A stretch of 64,000 nt of DNA from positions 744,001 to 808,000 of the forward strand of contig NW_027480544.1 of NCBI RefSeq assembly GCF_051401765.1, in the 5' to 3' direction. How positions within the stretch are numbered: position 1 is the stretch's first letter; every line of letters starts with the position of its first letter. The stretch comes from Calliopsis andreniformis. Taxonomy: Eukaryota > Arthropoda > Insecta > Hymenoptera > Andrenidae. This document shows, in pieces, positions 40,861-51,600 of this stretch. The notes under the pieces were generated by a model that ran no database searches, was not told the DNA's origin, and saw only the letters and a list, made by a program, of their open reading frames with translations. A program made the position numbers and the translations under genes.

Positions 40861-41226
40861 TGAGGACTGAGGATTGGGGATTGAGGACTGAGGATTGACG
40901 ATTGATTATTGAGCTTTGGGGATTGAAGGTTGTGGACTGGGGATAGAGGATTGAATATTGAGGATTAAGGATAGAGTATCGGAGATTTAGGATCTAGGAC
41001 AGGAGATTGATTATTGAGGATTGAAGAGTGAGGATTGAGGATTGAGGATTGATGATTGAGGATTGAGGATTGAAGATTGAGTATGGAGGATTGAAGATGG
41101 AGGATTGAGTATTAAGGATTGAGGATTGAAGATTGAGGACTGAGTGTTGAGGGTTTAGTGATGAGAATTGATGTTTGTGGATTGAGATTTGAAGATTGAG
41201 ATTGGGGATTTAGCATTGAAACATGA

Positions 41227-43980
41227 GAATTCAGGATATTCTATTGAGTATCGAGAATTGAGGATTGATGTTTGAATATTGGTGATTGATGGTTGAGGGT
41301 TGAGTGTTGAATATTGAGGATTGAGGATTGTGGATTGAGGATTGAAGATTGAGTATTGATGATTGAGGATTGAGGGTTGAGGGTTGCGGACTGAGGATTG
41401 AGGATTGAAGATTGAGCATTGAGGATTGAAGATTGAGGACTGGTTATTGAGGATTGAAGATTGAGGATTAAGGATTGAGGATTGGGGATTGAGGATCTAG
41501 GATTGAGGATTGAGGACTGCGGATTGAAGATTGAGGACTGAGTGTTGAGGGTTGAGTGATGAGAATTGATGTGTGTGGATTGAGATTTGAAGTTTGAAGA
41601 TTGAGGATTGAGTATTGAAAACTGTGAATTGAGGATATTCTATTGAGGATTGAGGACTGACAATTGATTGTTGCGGACTGAGGGATGAAGATTGAGCATT
41701 CAGGGCTGAGGATTCGGAATTGAGGTTTGAGGACTGAGGATTGAGGGTTCAGGATTGAGGATTGAGGATTGACGCTTGAGGATAGAGAATTGAGGATGGA
41801 GGATTGAAGAGAGAGGACCGAGTGTTGAGGATTGAGTGTTGAGAATTGATGTTTGCGGGTTGAGATTTGATTATTGAATATTGTGGATTGAGTATTGAAT
41901 CATGAGAATTCGGGTTATTCTATTGAGTATTGAGAACTGAGGATTGATGGTTGAGTATTGAGAATTGATGGTTGATGGTTGTGTGTTGAATATTGAGGAT
42001 TGAGGGTTGAGGATTTAGGATTGAGAATTGAGGATTGAAGATTGAGGATTGGGGATTGAGGATTGAGGATTGAGGATTGAGAATCGAAGATTGAGTATCG
42101 AGGATTGAAGATTGAGGTTTGAGGATTGAGGATTGAGGATTGAGGTTGGAGGATGAGGGCTGAGGGTTGAGGATTTAGGTTTGAGTATTGATTACTGAGA
42201 ATTCAGGATATTCTATTGAGTATTGAGAATTGAGGATTGATGGTTGAGTATTGAGGATTGAGGATTGAGTATTGAGGATTGAAGATTGAGGTTTGAGGAT
42301 TGAGAATTGAGAATTGAGTATGAGGACTGAGGGTTGAGGATTGAGGTTTGAGGAACGAGGATTGAGGATTGAGAATTGAGGACTGAGGATTCACGATTGA
42401 GTATTGAAGATTGAGGATTGATGACTGAGGATTGAGTATTGAGGATTGACGATTGAGGATTGAGGATTGAAGATTGAGTATTGAGGATTGAGGATGAGGG
42501 CTGAGGGTTGAGGTTTGAGGTTTGAGGACTGAGGACAGAGGATTGAGGATTGAGAATTGAGGATGGAGGATAGAGGATTGAGGATTGAGGATTGGGTATT
42601 GAGGATTGAAGAATAAGAATTGACGATTGTGGATTGAGTATTGAGGTTTGAAGATTGAGTATTGAGGATTGAAGGTTGATGATTCAGGATTGAGGATTGA
42701 TGATTGAGGATTGAGCATTGAGGATTGAGGATTGAGGATTGAAGATTGAGTATTGAGGATTGAAGATTGAGTATTGATGATTGAATATTGAGGATTGAGG
42801 ATTCATAGTTGAGGATTGAGGACGAGGACTGACGGTTGAGGATTGAGGTATGAGGATTGAGGATTGAGGATTGAGGACTGAGGACTCAGGTTTGAGGATT
42901 GAGGACTGAGGATTGAGGATCGAATGTTGAGTATTGAGGATTGAAGGTTGAGGATTGAGGATTGAGGATTGAGGATGGAGCATGAGGACTGAGGATTGAG
43001 GATTTTGGATTGAGGATTGAGGATGGAGGATGAGGGCTGAGGGTTCAGGATTGAGGTTTGAGTATTGAATCCTGAGTATTCAGGTTATTCTATTGAGTAT
43101 TGAGATTTGAGGATTGATGGTTGAGTATTGAGGATTGAGGATTGGTGATTGAGAATTGAGGATTGAGGATTGAGGATTGAGGATTGAGGATTGAGGATTG
43201 AGGATTGAGGGTTGTGGACTGAGGACGAGGACTGACGGCTGAGGATTGAGGATTGATGTTTGAGGATTGAGGATTGAGGACTGAGGATTGAGGATTGAGG
43301 ATTGAGTATTGAGGATTGAAGGTTGAGGATTGAGGATTGAGTATTGATGATGGAGAATAAGGGCTGAGGGTTGAGGATTGGGGTTTGAGTATTGAATCCT
43401 GAGAATTCAGGATATTCTATTGAGTATTGAGAATTGAGGATTGATGGTTGAGTATTGAGGATTGAGAATTGAGGATTGAGGATTGAGTTTTGAAGATTGA
43501 GTATTGATGATTGAGGATTGAGTATTGAGGATTGAGGATTGAAGATTGAGGACTGAGTGTTGAGGGTTGAGTGATGATAATTGATGTTTGTGGATGGAGA
43601 CATGAAGATTGAAGATTGAGGATTGAGTATTGAAAACTGAGAATTCAGGATATCCTATTGATTATTGAGTATTGAGTATTTAGGATTGAGGATTGAGGAC
43701 GAGGACTGACGGTTGAGGATTGAGGTTTGAGTATTGAGGATCGAGGATTGAGGACTGAGGATTGGGAATTGAGGACTGAGGATTGACGATTGATTATTGA
43801 GCTTTGGGGATTGAAGATTGTGGACTGGGGATAGAGGATTGAATATTGAGGATTAAGGATAGAGTATCGGAGATTGAGGGTCTAGGACAGGAGATTGATT
43901 ATTGAGGATTGAAGAGTGAGGATTGAGGATTGAGGATTGAAGGATTGAGGATTGAGGATTGAAGATTGAGTATGGAGGAT
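41227..43980 (+). repeat. HOR unit t1 to t7, copy of 28553-31306
   Basis: Boxes t1 41227, t2 41626, t3 41906, t4 42199, t5 43076, t6 43403 and t7 43641 are each exactly 12,674 bp after those of the 28553 unit, so essentially no net indels separate the two over 2.7 kb. The match begins upstream of the first box, near 40861 (against 28187). It stops near 43990-44000, where the sequence switches to a copy of about 33680 onward, so the next t1 box is missing here. Confidence 0.85.
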
Positions 43981-45468
43981 TGAAGATTGAGGATTGAGGA
44001 TTGAGGATTGAGGATTGAGGATTGATGATCGAAGACTGAGTATTGAGGATTGAAGATTGAGGATTGAGGATGAGGGCTGAGGGCTGAGGGTTGAGGGTTG
44101 ACGTTTGAGGACTGAGGACAGAGGATTGAGGATTGAGAATTAAGGATGGAGGATAGAGGATTGATGATTGAGGATTGGGTATTGAGGATTGAAGAATGAG
44201 AATTGACGATTGTGGATTGAGCATTGAGGTTTGAAGATTGAGTATTGAGGATTGAAGGTTGATGATTGAGAATTGATTATTGAGGATTGAGGATTGAGGA
44301 TTGAGGATTGATGATTGATGATTGAGAACTGAGGATTGAGGATTGAAGATTGAGGATTGAGGACTCAGGATTGAGGATTGAGATTGAGGGCTGAGGGTTG
44401 AGGATTGAGGTTTGAGGACTGAGGACTGAGGATTGAGGATTGAGAATTGAGGATGGAGGATTGAGGATTGAGGATTGAGGATTGGGTATTGATGATTGAA
44501 GAATGAGGATTGACGATTGAGGATTGAGTATTGAGGATTGAAGATTGAGTATTGAGGATTGAAGGTTGATGATTCAGGATTGAGGATTGAGGATGAGGGC
44601 TGAGGGTTGAGGATTGAGGTTTGAGGACTGAGGACAGAGGATTGAGGATTGAGATTTGAGAATGGACGATTGAGGATTGAGGATTGAGGATTGTGTATTC
44701 AGGATTGAAGAATGAGGGTTGACAATTGAGGATTGAGTATTGAGGATTGAAGATTGAGTATTGAGGATTGAAGTTTGATGATTGAATATTGAGGACTGAT
44801 GATTGAGGATTGAGGATTGAGGATTGAGGATTGAGGATTGATGATTGAAGACTGAGTATTGAGGATTGAAGATTGAGGATTGAGGATTGAGGATTGAGGA
44901 TTGAGGATTGATGATCGAAGACTGAGGATTGAGGATTGAAGATTGAGGATTGAGGATTCAGGATTGAGGATTGAGGATGAGGGCTGAGGGTTGAGGATTG
45001 GGGTTTGAGTATTGAATCCTGAGAATTCAGGATATTCTATTGAGTATTGAGAATTGAGGACTGACGGTTGAGGATTGAGGTTTGAGTATTGAGGATTGAG
45101 GATTGAGGACTGAGGATTGGGATTGAGGACTGAGGATTGACGATTGATTATTGAGCTTTGGGGATTGAAGATTGTGGACTGGGGATAGAGGATTGAATAT
45201 TGAGGATTAAGGATAGAGTATCGGAGATTTAGGATCTAGGACAGGAGATTGATTATTGAGGATTGAAGAGTGAGGATTGAGGATTGAGGATTGATGATTG
45301 AGGATTGAGGATTGAAGATTGAGTATGGAGGATTGAAGATTGAGGATTGAGGATTAAGGATTGAGGATTGAAGATTGAGGACTGAGTGTTGAGGGTTGAG
45401 TGATGAGAATTGATGTTTGTGGATTGAGATTTGAAGATTGAGATTGGGGATTTAGCATTGAAACATGA
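43981..45468 (+). repeat. Chimeric joint between box-free satellite and HOR
   Basis: From about 44000 to 44890 this matches 33680-34570 (offset 10,324 bp). Around 44960-45010 it passes to a segment with t6 (45023) and marker (45153) that resembles 3830-4310 and 21230-21710. It then runs into the reference HOR at 45469. Two copy-choice switches therefore occur within 1.5 kb. Confidence 0.75.
45145..45245 (+). repeat. Marker segment GAGCTTTGGGG (one of 17 copies)
   Basis: A conserved string of unusual heptamers is marked by GAGCTTTGGGG (here 45153; TTTGCGG in two copies). It is followed by GTGGACTGGGGATAGAGG and the words TTAAGGA and TAGAGTA. Marker positions: 387, 861, 1427, 2447, 3528, 3995, 14347, 15702, 19850, 20931, 21398, 28237, 31125, 40911, 43799, 45153 and 48319. 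Where a t1 box follows directly it lies 316 or 317 bp downstream (2447, 3995, 14347, 19850, 21398, 28237, 31125, 40911, 45153, 48319). None occurs after 48319, or between 4 and 14 kb. Confidence 0.85.
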
Positions 45469-45490
45469 GAATTCAGGATATTCTATTGAG
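45461..45490 (+). repeat. Box type t1 (reference copy)
   Basis: The t1 box is GAATTCAGG preceded by ACATGA or CCATGA, and followed downstream by TATCGAG in most copies. GAATTC (or equivalent) positions: 2764, 4311 (GAATTT), 7247 (degenerate, GGATTC), 13191, 14663, 16165, 20167, 21714 (GAATTT), 28553, 31442, 41227, 45469, 48635, 53162 and 60539. It is preceded by GATTTAGCATTGAA in most copies. It was chosen as the HOR start because it is the easiest type to recognise. Confidence 0.85.
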
Positions 45491-45961
45491 TATCGAGAAT
45501 TGAGGATTGATGTTTGAATATTGGTGATTGATGGTTGAGGGTTGAGTGTTGAACATTGAGGATTGAGGATTGTGGATTGAGGATTGAAGATTGAGTATTG
45601 ATGATTGAGGATTGAGGGTTGAGGGTTGAGGATTGAGGACGAGGGCTGACGGTTGAGGATTGAGGTTTGAGATTGAGGATTGAGGGCTGAGGATTGAGGA
45701 CGAGGACAGACGGTTGAGGATTGAGGATTGATGATTGAGGATTGAGGATTGCGGACGGAGGATTGAGGATTGGAGATTGAGCATTGAGGATTGAAGATTG
45801 AGGACTGGTTATTGAGGATTGAAGATTGAGGATTAAGGATTGAGGATTGGTGATTGAGGATCTAGGATTGAAGATTGAGGACTGAGTGTTGAGGGTTGAG
45901 TGATGAGAATTGATGTGTGTGGATTGAGATTTGAAGTTTGAAGATTGAGGATTGAGTATTG

Positions 45962-45991
45962 AAAACTGTGAATTGAGGATATTCTATTGAG
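45962..45991 (+). repeat. Box type t2 (reference copy)
   Basis: The t2 box is the most eroded type: AAAACTGTGAATTGAGG replaces the EcoRI-like hexamer, while GATATTCTATTGAGG is kept. Positions of the GAATTG word: 4833, 9493, 13713, 16687, 22236, 28952 (GAAGTG), 31964, 34861, 41626, 45970 and 49157 (GAGTTG). It lies 399 to 522 bp after t1 and about 280 bp before t3. None is seen after 49157. Confidence 0.85.
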
Positions 45992-46241
45992 GATTGAGGA
46001 CTGACAATTGATTGTTGCGGACTGAGGGATGAAGATTGAGCATTCAGGACTGAGGATTCGGAATTGAGGTTTGAGGACTGAGGATTGAGGGTTCAGGATT
46101 GAGGATTGAGGATTGACGCTTGAGGATAGAGAATTGAGGATGGAGGATTGAAGAGAGAGGACCGAGTGTTGAGGATTGAGTGTTGAGAATTGATGTTTGC
46201 GGGTTGAGATTTGATTACTGAATATTGTGGATTGAGTATTG

Positions 46242-46271
46242 AATCATGAGAATTCGGGTTATTCTATTGAG
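46242..46271 (+). repeat. Box type t3 (reference copy)
   Basis: The t3 box has AATCATGAGAATTCGGG, with GGG where other types have AGG. It occurs in two forms, followed by TTATTCT (the HOR form) or ATATTCT/ATACTCT (the t4/t3 sub-array form). Positions: 5113, 13993, 18402, 22516, 25318, 26907, 29232, 32244, 35141, 39003, 40592, 41906, 46250, 49437 and 50371. Confidence 0.85.
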
Positions 46272-46534
46272 TATTGAGAATTGAGGATTGATGGTTGAGT
46301 ATTGAGAATTGATGGTTGATGGTTGTGTGTTGAATATTGAGGATTGAGGGTTGAGGATTTAGGATTGAGAATTGAGGATTGAAGATTGAGGATTGGGGAT
46401 TGAGGATTGAGGATTGAGGATTGAGAATCGAAGATTGAGTATCGAGGATTGAAGATTGAGGTTTGAGGATTGAGGATTGAGGATTGAGGTTGGAGGATGA
46501 GGGCTGAGGGTTGAGGATTTAGGTTTGAGTATTG

Positions 46535-46564
46535 AATACTGAGAATTCAGGATATTCTATTGAG
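46535..46564 (+). repeat. Box type t4 (reference copy)
   Basis: The t4 box has AATACTGAGAATTCAGG and is the commonest type. Positions: 54, 3077, 5406, 15081, 17775, 19371, 20480, 24259, 24691, 26287, 29525, 32537, 35434, 37365, 38376 (GAATTCACG), 39972, 42199, 46543, 49730, 54703 and 61556. In the HOR it is 291-293 bp after t3. In the sub-arrays at 17-19, 24-27 and 38-41 kb it alternates with t3. Confidence 0.85.
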
Positions 46565-47411
46565 TATTGAGAATTGAGGATTGATGGTTGAGTATTGAGG
46601 ATTGAGGATTGAGTATTGAGGATTGAAGATTGAGGTTTGAGGATTGAGAATTGAGAATTGAGTATGAGGACTGAGGGTTGAGGATTGAGGTTTGAGGAAC
46701 GAGGATTGAGGATTGAGAATTGAGGACTGAGGATTCACGATTGAGTATTGAAGATTGAGGATTGATGACTGAGGATTGAGTATTGAGGATTGACGATTGA
46801 GGATTGAGGATTGAAGATTGAGTATTGAGGATTGAGGATGAGGGCCGAGGGTTGAGGTTTGAGGTTTGAGGACTGAGGACAGAGGATTGAGGATTGAGAA
46901 TTGAGGATGGAGGATAGAGGATTGAGGATTGAGGATTGTGTATTGAGGATTGAAGAATAAGAATTGACGATTGTGGATTGAGTATTGAGGTTTGAAGATT
47001 GAGTATTGAGGATTGAAGGTTGATGATTCAGGATTGAGGATTGATGATTGAGGATTGAGGATTGAGGATTGAGGATTGAGGATTGAAGATTGAGTATTGA
47101 GGATTGAAGATTGAGTATTGATGATTGAATATTGAGGATTGAGGATTCATAGTTGAGGATTGAGGACGAGGACTGACGGTTGAGGATTGAGGTATGAGGA
47201 TTGAGGATTGAGGATTGAGGACTGAGGACTCAGGTTTGAGGATTGAGGACTGAGGATTGAGGATCGAATGTTGAGTATTGAGGATTGAAGGTTGAGGATT
47301 GAGGATTGAGGATTGAGGATGGAGCATGAGGACTGAGGATTGAGGATTTTGGATTGAGGATTGAGGATGGAGGATGAGGGCTGAGGGTTCAGGATTGAGG
47401 TTTGAGTATTG

Positions 47412-47441
47412 AATCCTGAGTATTCAGGATATTCCATTGAG
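47412..47441 (+). repeat. Box type t5 (reference copy)
   Basis: The t5 box has AATCCTGAGTATTCAGG, with GTATTC in place of GAATTC. Positions of GTATTC: 1847, 6283, 23205, 27659, 30402, 36311, 43076, 47420, 51122 and 59429. It keeps a perfect 7-bp dyad, ATCCTGA / TCAGGAT, around the 4-bp centre GTAT. The reference copy has ATTCCATT where most copies have ATTCTATT. Confidence 0.85.
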
Positions 47442-47914
47442 TATTGAGATTTGAGGATTGATGGTTGAGTATTGAGGATTGAGGATTGGTGATTGAGAAT
47501 TGAGGATTGAGGATTGAGGATTGAGGATTGAGGATTGAGGGTTGTGGACTGAGGACGAGGACTGACGGTTGAGGATTGAGGATTGATGTTTGAGGATTGA
47601 GGATTGAGGACTGAGGATTGAGGATTGAGGATTGAGCTTTGAGGATTGAAGATTGAGGACTGGGGATTGAGGATTGAAGATTGAGGATTAAGGATTGAGG
47701 ATTGGGGATTGAGGATCTAGGATTGAGGATTGAGGACTGCGGATTGACGATTGAGTATTGAAGATTGAGGATTGATGACTGAGGATTGAGGATTGAGGAT
47801 TGAGGATTGAAGATTGAAGATTGAGTATTGAGGATTGAAGGTTGAGGATTGAAGAATTGAGTATTGATGATGGAGAATAAGGGCTGAGGGTTGAGGATTG
47901 GGGTTTGAGTATTG

Positions 47915-47944
47915 AATCCTGAGAATTCAGGATATTCTATTGAG
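47915..47944 (+). repeat. Box type t6 (reference copy) with perfect 7-bp dyad
   Basis: The t6 box has AATCCTGAGAATTCAGG. The 18 bases ATCCTGAGAATTCAGGAT form a perfect dyad: arms of 7 bp around GAAT. Positions of GAATTC: 730, 3864, 21267, 23721, 28106, 30729, 36827, 43403, 45023, 47923, 51569, 52617 and 59994. The dyad could form a short hairpin or a binding site for a dimer. No known factor matches by eye. Confidence 0.85.
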
Positions 47945-48152
47945 TATTGAGAATTGAGGATTGATGGTTGAGTATTGAGGATTGAGAATTGAGGATTGAG
48001 GATTGAGTTTTGAAGATTGAGTATTGATGATTGAGGATTGAGTATTGAGGATTGAGGATTGAAGATTGAGGACTGAGTGTTGAGGGTTGAGTGATGATAA
48101 TTGATGTTTGTGGATGGAGACATGAAGATTGAAGATTGAGGATTGAGTATTG

Positions 48153-48182
48153 AAAACTGAGAATTCAGGATATTCTATTGAG
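48153..48182 (+). repeat. Box type t7 (reference copy)
   Basis: The t7 box has AAAACTGAGAATTCAGG. Positions: 940, 1248, 15411, 23959, 30967, 37065, 43641, 48161, 52855 and 60232. The copies at 30967 and 43641 read ATATCCTATT instead of ATATTCTATT, a shared change that agrees with their 12,674-bp duplication. Intact HOR units place it 238 bp after t6. Confidence 0.85.
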
Positions 48183-48634
48183 TATTGAGTATTGAGTATT
48201 GAGGATTGAGGATTGAGGACGAGGACTGACGGTTGAGGATTGAGGTTTGAGTATTGAGGATTGAGGATTGAGGACTGAGGATTGGGAATTGAGGACTGAG
48301 GATTGGCGATTGATTATTGAGCTTTGGGGATTGAAGATTGTGGACTGGGGATAGAGGATTGAATATTGAGGATTAAGGATAGAGTATCGGAGATTGAGGA
48401 TCTGGGACAGGAGATTGATTATTGAGGATTGAAGAGTGAGGATTGAGGATTAAGGATTGATGATTGAGGATTGAGGATTGAAGATTGAGTATGGAGGATT
48501 GAAGATTGAGGATTGAGGATTAAGGATTGAGGACTGAAGATTGAGGACTGAGTGTTGAGGGTTGAGTGATGGGAATTGATGTTTGTGGATTGAGATTTGA
48601 AGATTGAGATTGGGGATTTAGCATTGAACCATGA

Positions 48635-51600
48635 GAATTCAGGATATTCTATTGAGTATCGAGAATTGAGGATTGATGTTTGAATATTGGTGATTGATGG
48701 TTGAGGGTTGAGTGTTGAATATTGAGGATTGAGGATTGTGGATTGAGGATTGAAGATTGAGTATTGTTGATTGAGGATTGAGGGTTGAGGGTTGAGAATT
48801 GAGGACGAGGGCTGGCGGTTGAGGATTGAGGTTTGAGATTGAGGATTGAGGGCTGAGGATTGAGGACGAGGACAGACGGTTGAGGATTGAGGATTGATGA
48901 TTGAGGATTGAGGATTGCGGACTGAGGATTGAGGATTGAAGATTGAGCATTGAGGATTGAAGATTGAGGACTGGCTATTGAGGATTGAAGATTGAGGATT
49001 AAGGATTGAGGATTGGGGATTGAGGATCTAGGATTGAGGATTGAGGACTGCGGATTGAAGATTGAGGACTGAGTGTTGAGGGTTGAGTGATGAGAATTGA
49101 TGTCTGTGGATTGAGATTTGAAGTTTGAAGATTGGGGATTGAGTATTGAAAACTGTGAGTTGAGGATATTCTATTGAGGATTGAGGATTGACAATTGATT
49201 GTTGCGGACTGAGGGATGAAGATTGAGCATTCAGGACTGAGGATTCGGAATTGAGGTTTGAGGACTGAGGATTGAGGGTTCAGGATTGAGGATTGAGGAT
49301 TGACGCTTGAGGATAGAGAATTGAGGATGGAGGATTGAAGAGAGAGGACCGAGTGCTGAGGATTGAGTGTTGAGAATTGATGTTTGCGGGTTGAGATTTG
49401 ATTATTGAATATTGTGGATTGAGTATTGAATCATGAGAATTCGGGTTATTCTATTGAGTATTGAGAATTGAGGATTGATGGTTGAGTATTGAGAATTGAT
49501 GGTTGATGGTTGTGTGTTGAATATTGGGGATTGAGGGTTGAGGATTTAGGATTGAGAATTGAGGATTGAAGATTGAGGATTGTGGATTGAGGATTGACGA
49601 TTGAGGATTGAGAATCGAAGATTGAGTAACGAGGATTGAAGATTGAGGTTTGAGGATTGTGGATTGAGGATTGAGGTTGGAGGATGAGGGCTGAGGGTTG
49701 AGGATTTAGGTTTGAGTATTGAATACTGAGAATTCAGGATATTCTATTGAGTATTGAGAATTGAGGATTGATGGTTGAGTATTGAGGACTGAGGATTGAG
49801 TATTGAGGATTGAAGATTGAGGTTTGAGGATTGAGAATTGAGAATTGAGTATGAGGACTGAGGGTTGAGGATTGAGGTTTGAGGAACGAGGATTGAGGAT
49901 TGAGAATTGAGGACTGAGGATTCACGATTGAGTATTGAAGATTGAGGATTGATGACTGAGGATTGAGTATTAAGGATTGACGATTGAGGATTGAGGATTG
50001 AAGATTGAGTATTGAGGATTGAGGATGAGGGCTGAGGGTTGAGGTTTGAGGTTTGAGGACTGAGGACAGAGGATTGAGGATTGAGAATTGAGGATGGAGG
50101 ATAGAGGATAGAGGATTGGGGATTGAGGATTGAGGATTGAAGGTTGAGTATTGAGGATTGAGGATGAGGGCTGAGGGTTGAGGGCTGAGGTTTGAGGACT
50201 GAGGATTGAGGGTTGAGGATTGAGGATTGAGGATTGACGCTTGAGGATAGAGGATTGAGAATGGAGGATTGAAGAGAGAGGACCGACTGTTGAGGATTGA
50301 GTCTTGAGAATTGATGTTTGAGGGTTGAGATTTGATGATTGAATATTGTGGATTGAGTATTGAATCATGAGAATTCGGGATATTCTACTGAGAATTGAGA
50401 ATTGAGGATTGATGGTTGAGTATTGAGAATTGATGGTTGACGGTTGTGTGTTGAATATTGAGGATTGAGGTTTGAGGATTTAGGGTTGAGAATTGAGGAT
50501 CGAAGATTGAGTATTAATGATTGAAGATTGAGGATTGAGGATTGAGGGTTGAGGATTAAGGACGAGCACTGACGGTTGAGGATTGAAGATTGACCATTGA
50601 GAATTGAGGATTGAGGGTTGAGGATTGAGGATTGATGATTGAGGGCTGAAGCTTGAGGAATAGGTATTGAGTATTGAAGAAACAGGATTGAGGATTGAGG
50701 ACTGAGGATTGCAGATTGAGTATTGAGGATTGAAGACTGACGCTTGAGGATTGAGGATTGAGGATTGGGGTTGAGGATTGAGGATTGAAGATTGAGTAGT
50801 GAGGATTGAAGATTGAGTATTGATGATTGAATATTGAGGATTGAGGATTCGTAGTTGAGGATTGAGGACGAGGACTGACGGTTGAGGATTGAGGTATGAG
50901 GATTGAGGATTGAGGATTGAGGACTGAGGGCTCAGGTTTGAGGATTGAGGACTGAGGATTGAGGATCGAATGTTGAGTATTGAGGATTGAAGGTTGAGGA
51001 TTGAGGATTGAGGATTGAGGATGGAGCATGAGGACTGAGGATTGAGGATTTTGGATTGAGGATTGAGGATGGAGGTTGAGGGCTGAGGGTTGAGGATTGA
51101 GGTTTGAGTATTGAATCCTGAGTATTCAGGATATTCTATTGAGTATTGAGATTTGAGGATTGATGGTTGAGTATTGAGGATTGAGGATTGAGGACTGAGT
51201 ATTGAAGATTGAGGATTGATGATTGAGAATTGAGGATTGAGGATTGAGGATTGAGGATTGAGGATTGAGTATTGAGGATTGAGGGTTGTGGACTGGGGAT
51301 TGAGGATTGAATATTGAGGATTAAGGATTGAGGATTGGGGATTGAGGATCTAGGATTGAGGATTGAGGACTGCGGATTGACGATTGAGTATTGAAGATTG
51401 AGGATTGATGACTGAGGATTCAGGATTGAGGATTGAGGTTTGAGGATTGAGGATTGAAGATTGAAGATTGAGTATTGAGGATTGACGGTTGAGGATTGAG
51501 GATTGAGTATTGATGATGGAGAATGAGGGCTGAGGGTTGAGGATTGGGGTTTGAGTATTGAATCCTGAGAATTCAGGATATTCTATTGAGTATTGAGAAT

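Larger units (their letters stand above)
45469..48634 (+). repeat. Reference higher-order repeat unit, 3,166 bp, seven box types in order
   Basis: This is the clearest complete HOR unit. It runs from the t1 box at 45469 to the base before the next t1 box at 48635. GAATTC-equivalent positions are t1 45469, t2 45970, t3 46250, t4 46543, t5 47420, t6 47923 and t7 48161. Intervals, including the step to the next t1, are 501, 280, 293, 877, 503, 238 and 474 bp. The next unit follows directly. Its t2 to t4 part (46250-47630) matches 29232-30610 at an offset of 17,018 bp. The filler between boxes is ordinary heptamer satellite whose variant order is itself conserved between units. Confidence 0.85.

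Noticed and set aside
45461..45490. Heat-shock element or CENP-B-like box in the conserved box
   Set aside because: GAA and TTC motifs are not arranged at the 5-bp phasing of a heat-shock element, and the CENP-B box pattern of TTCG and CGGGA is absent.
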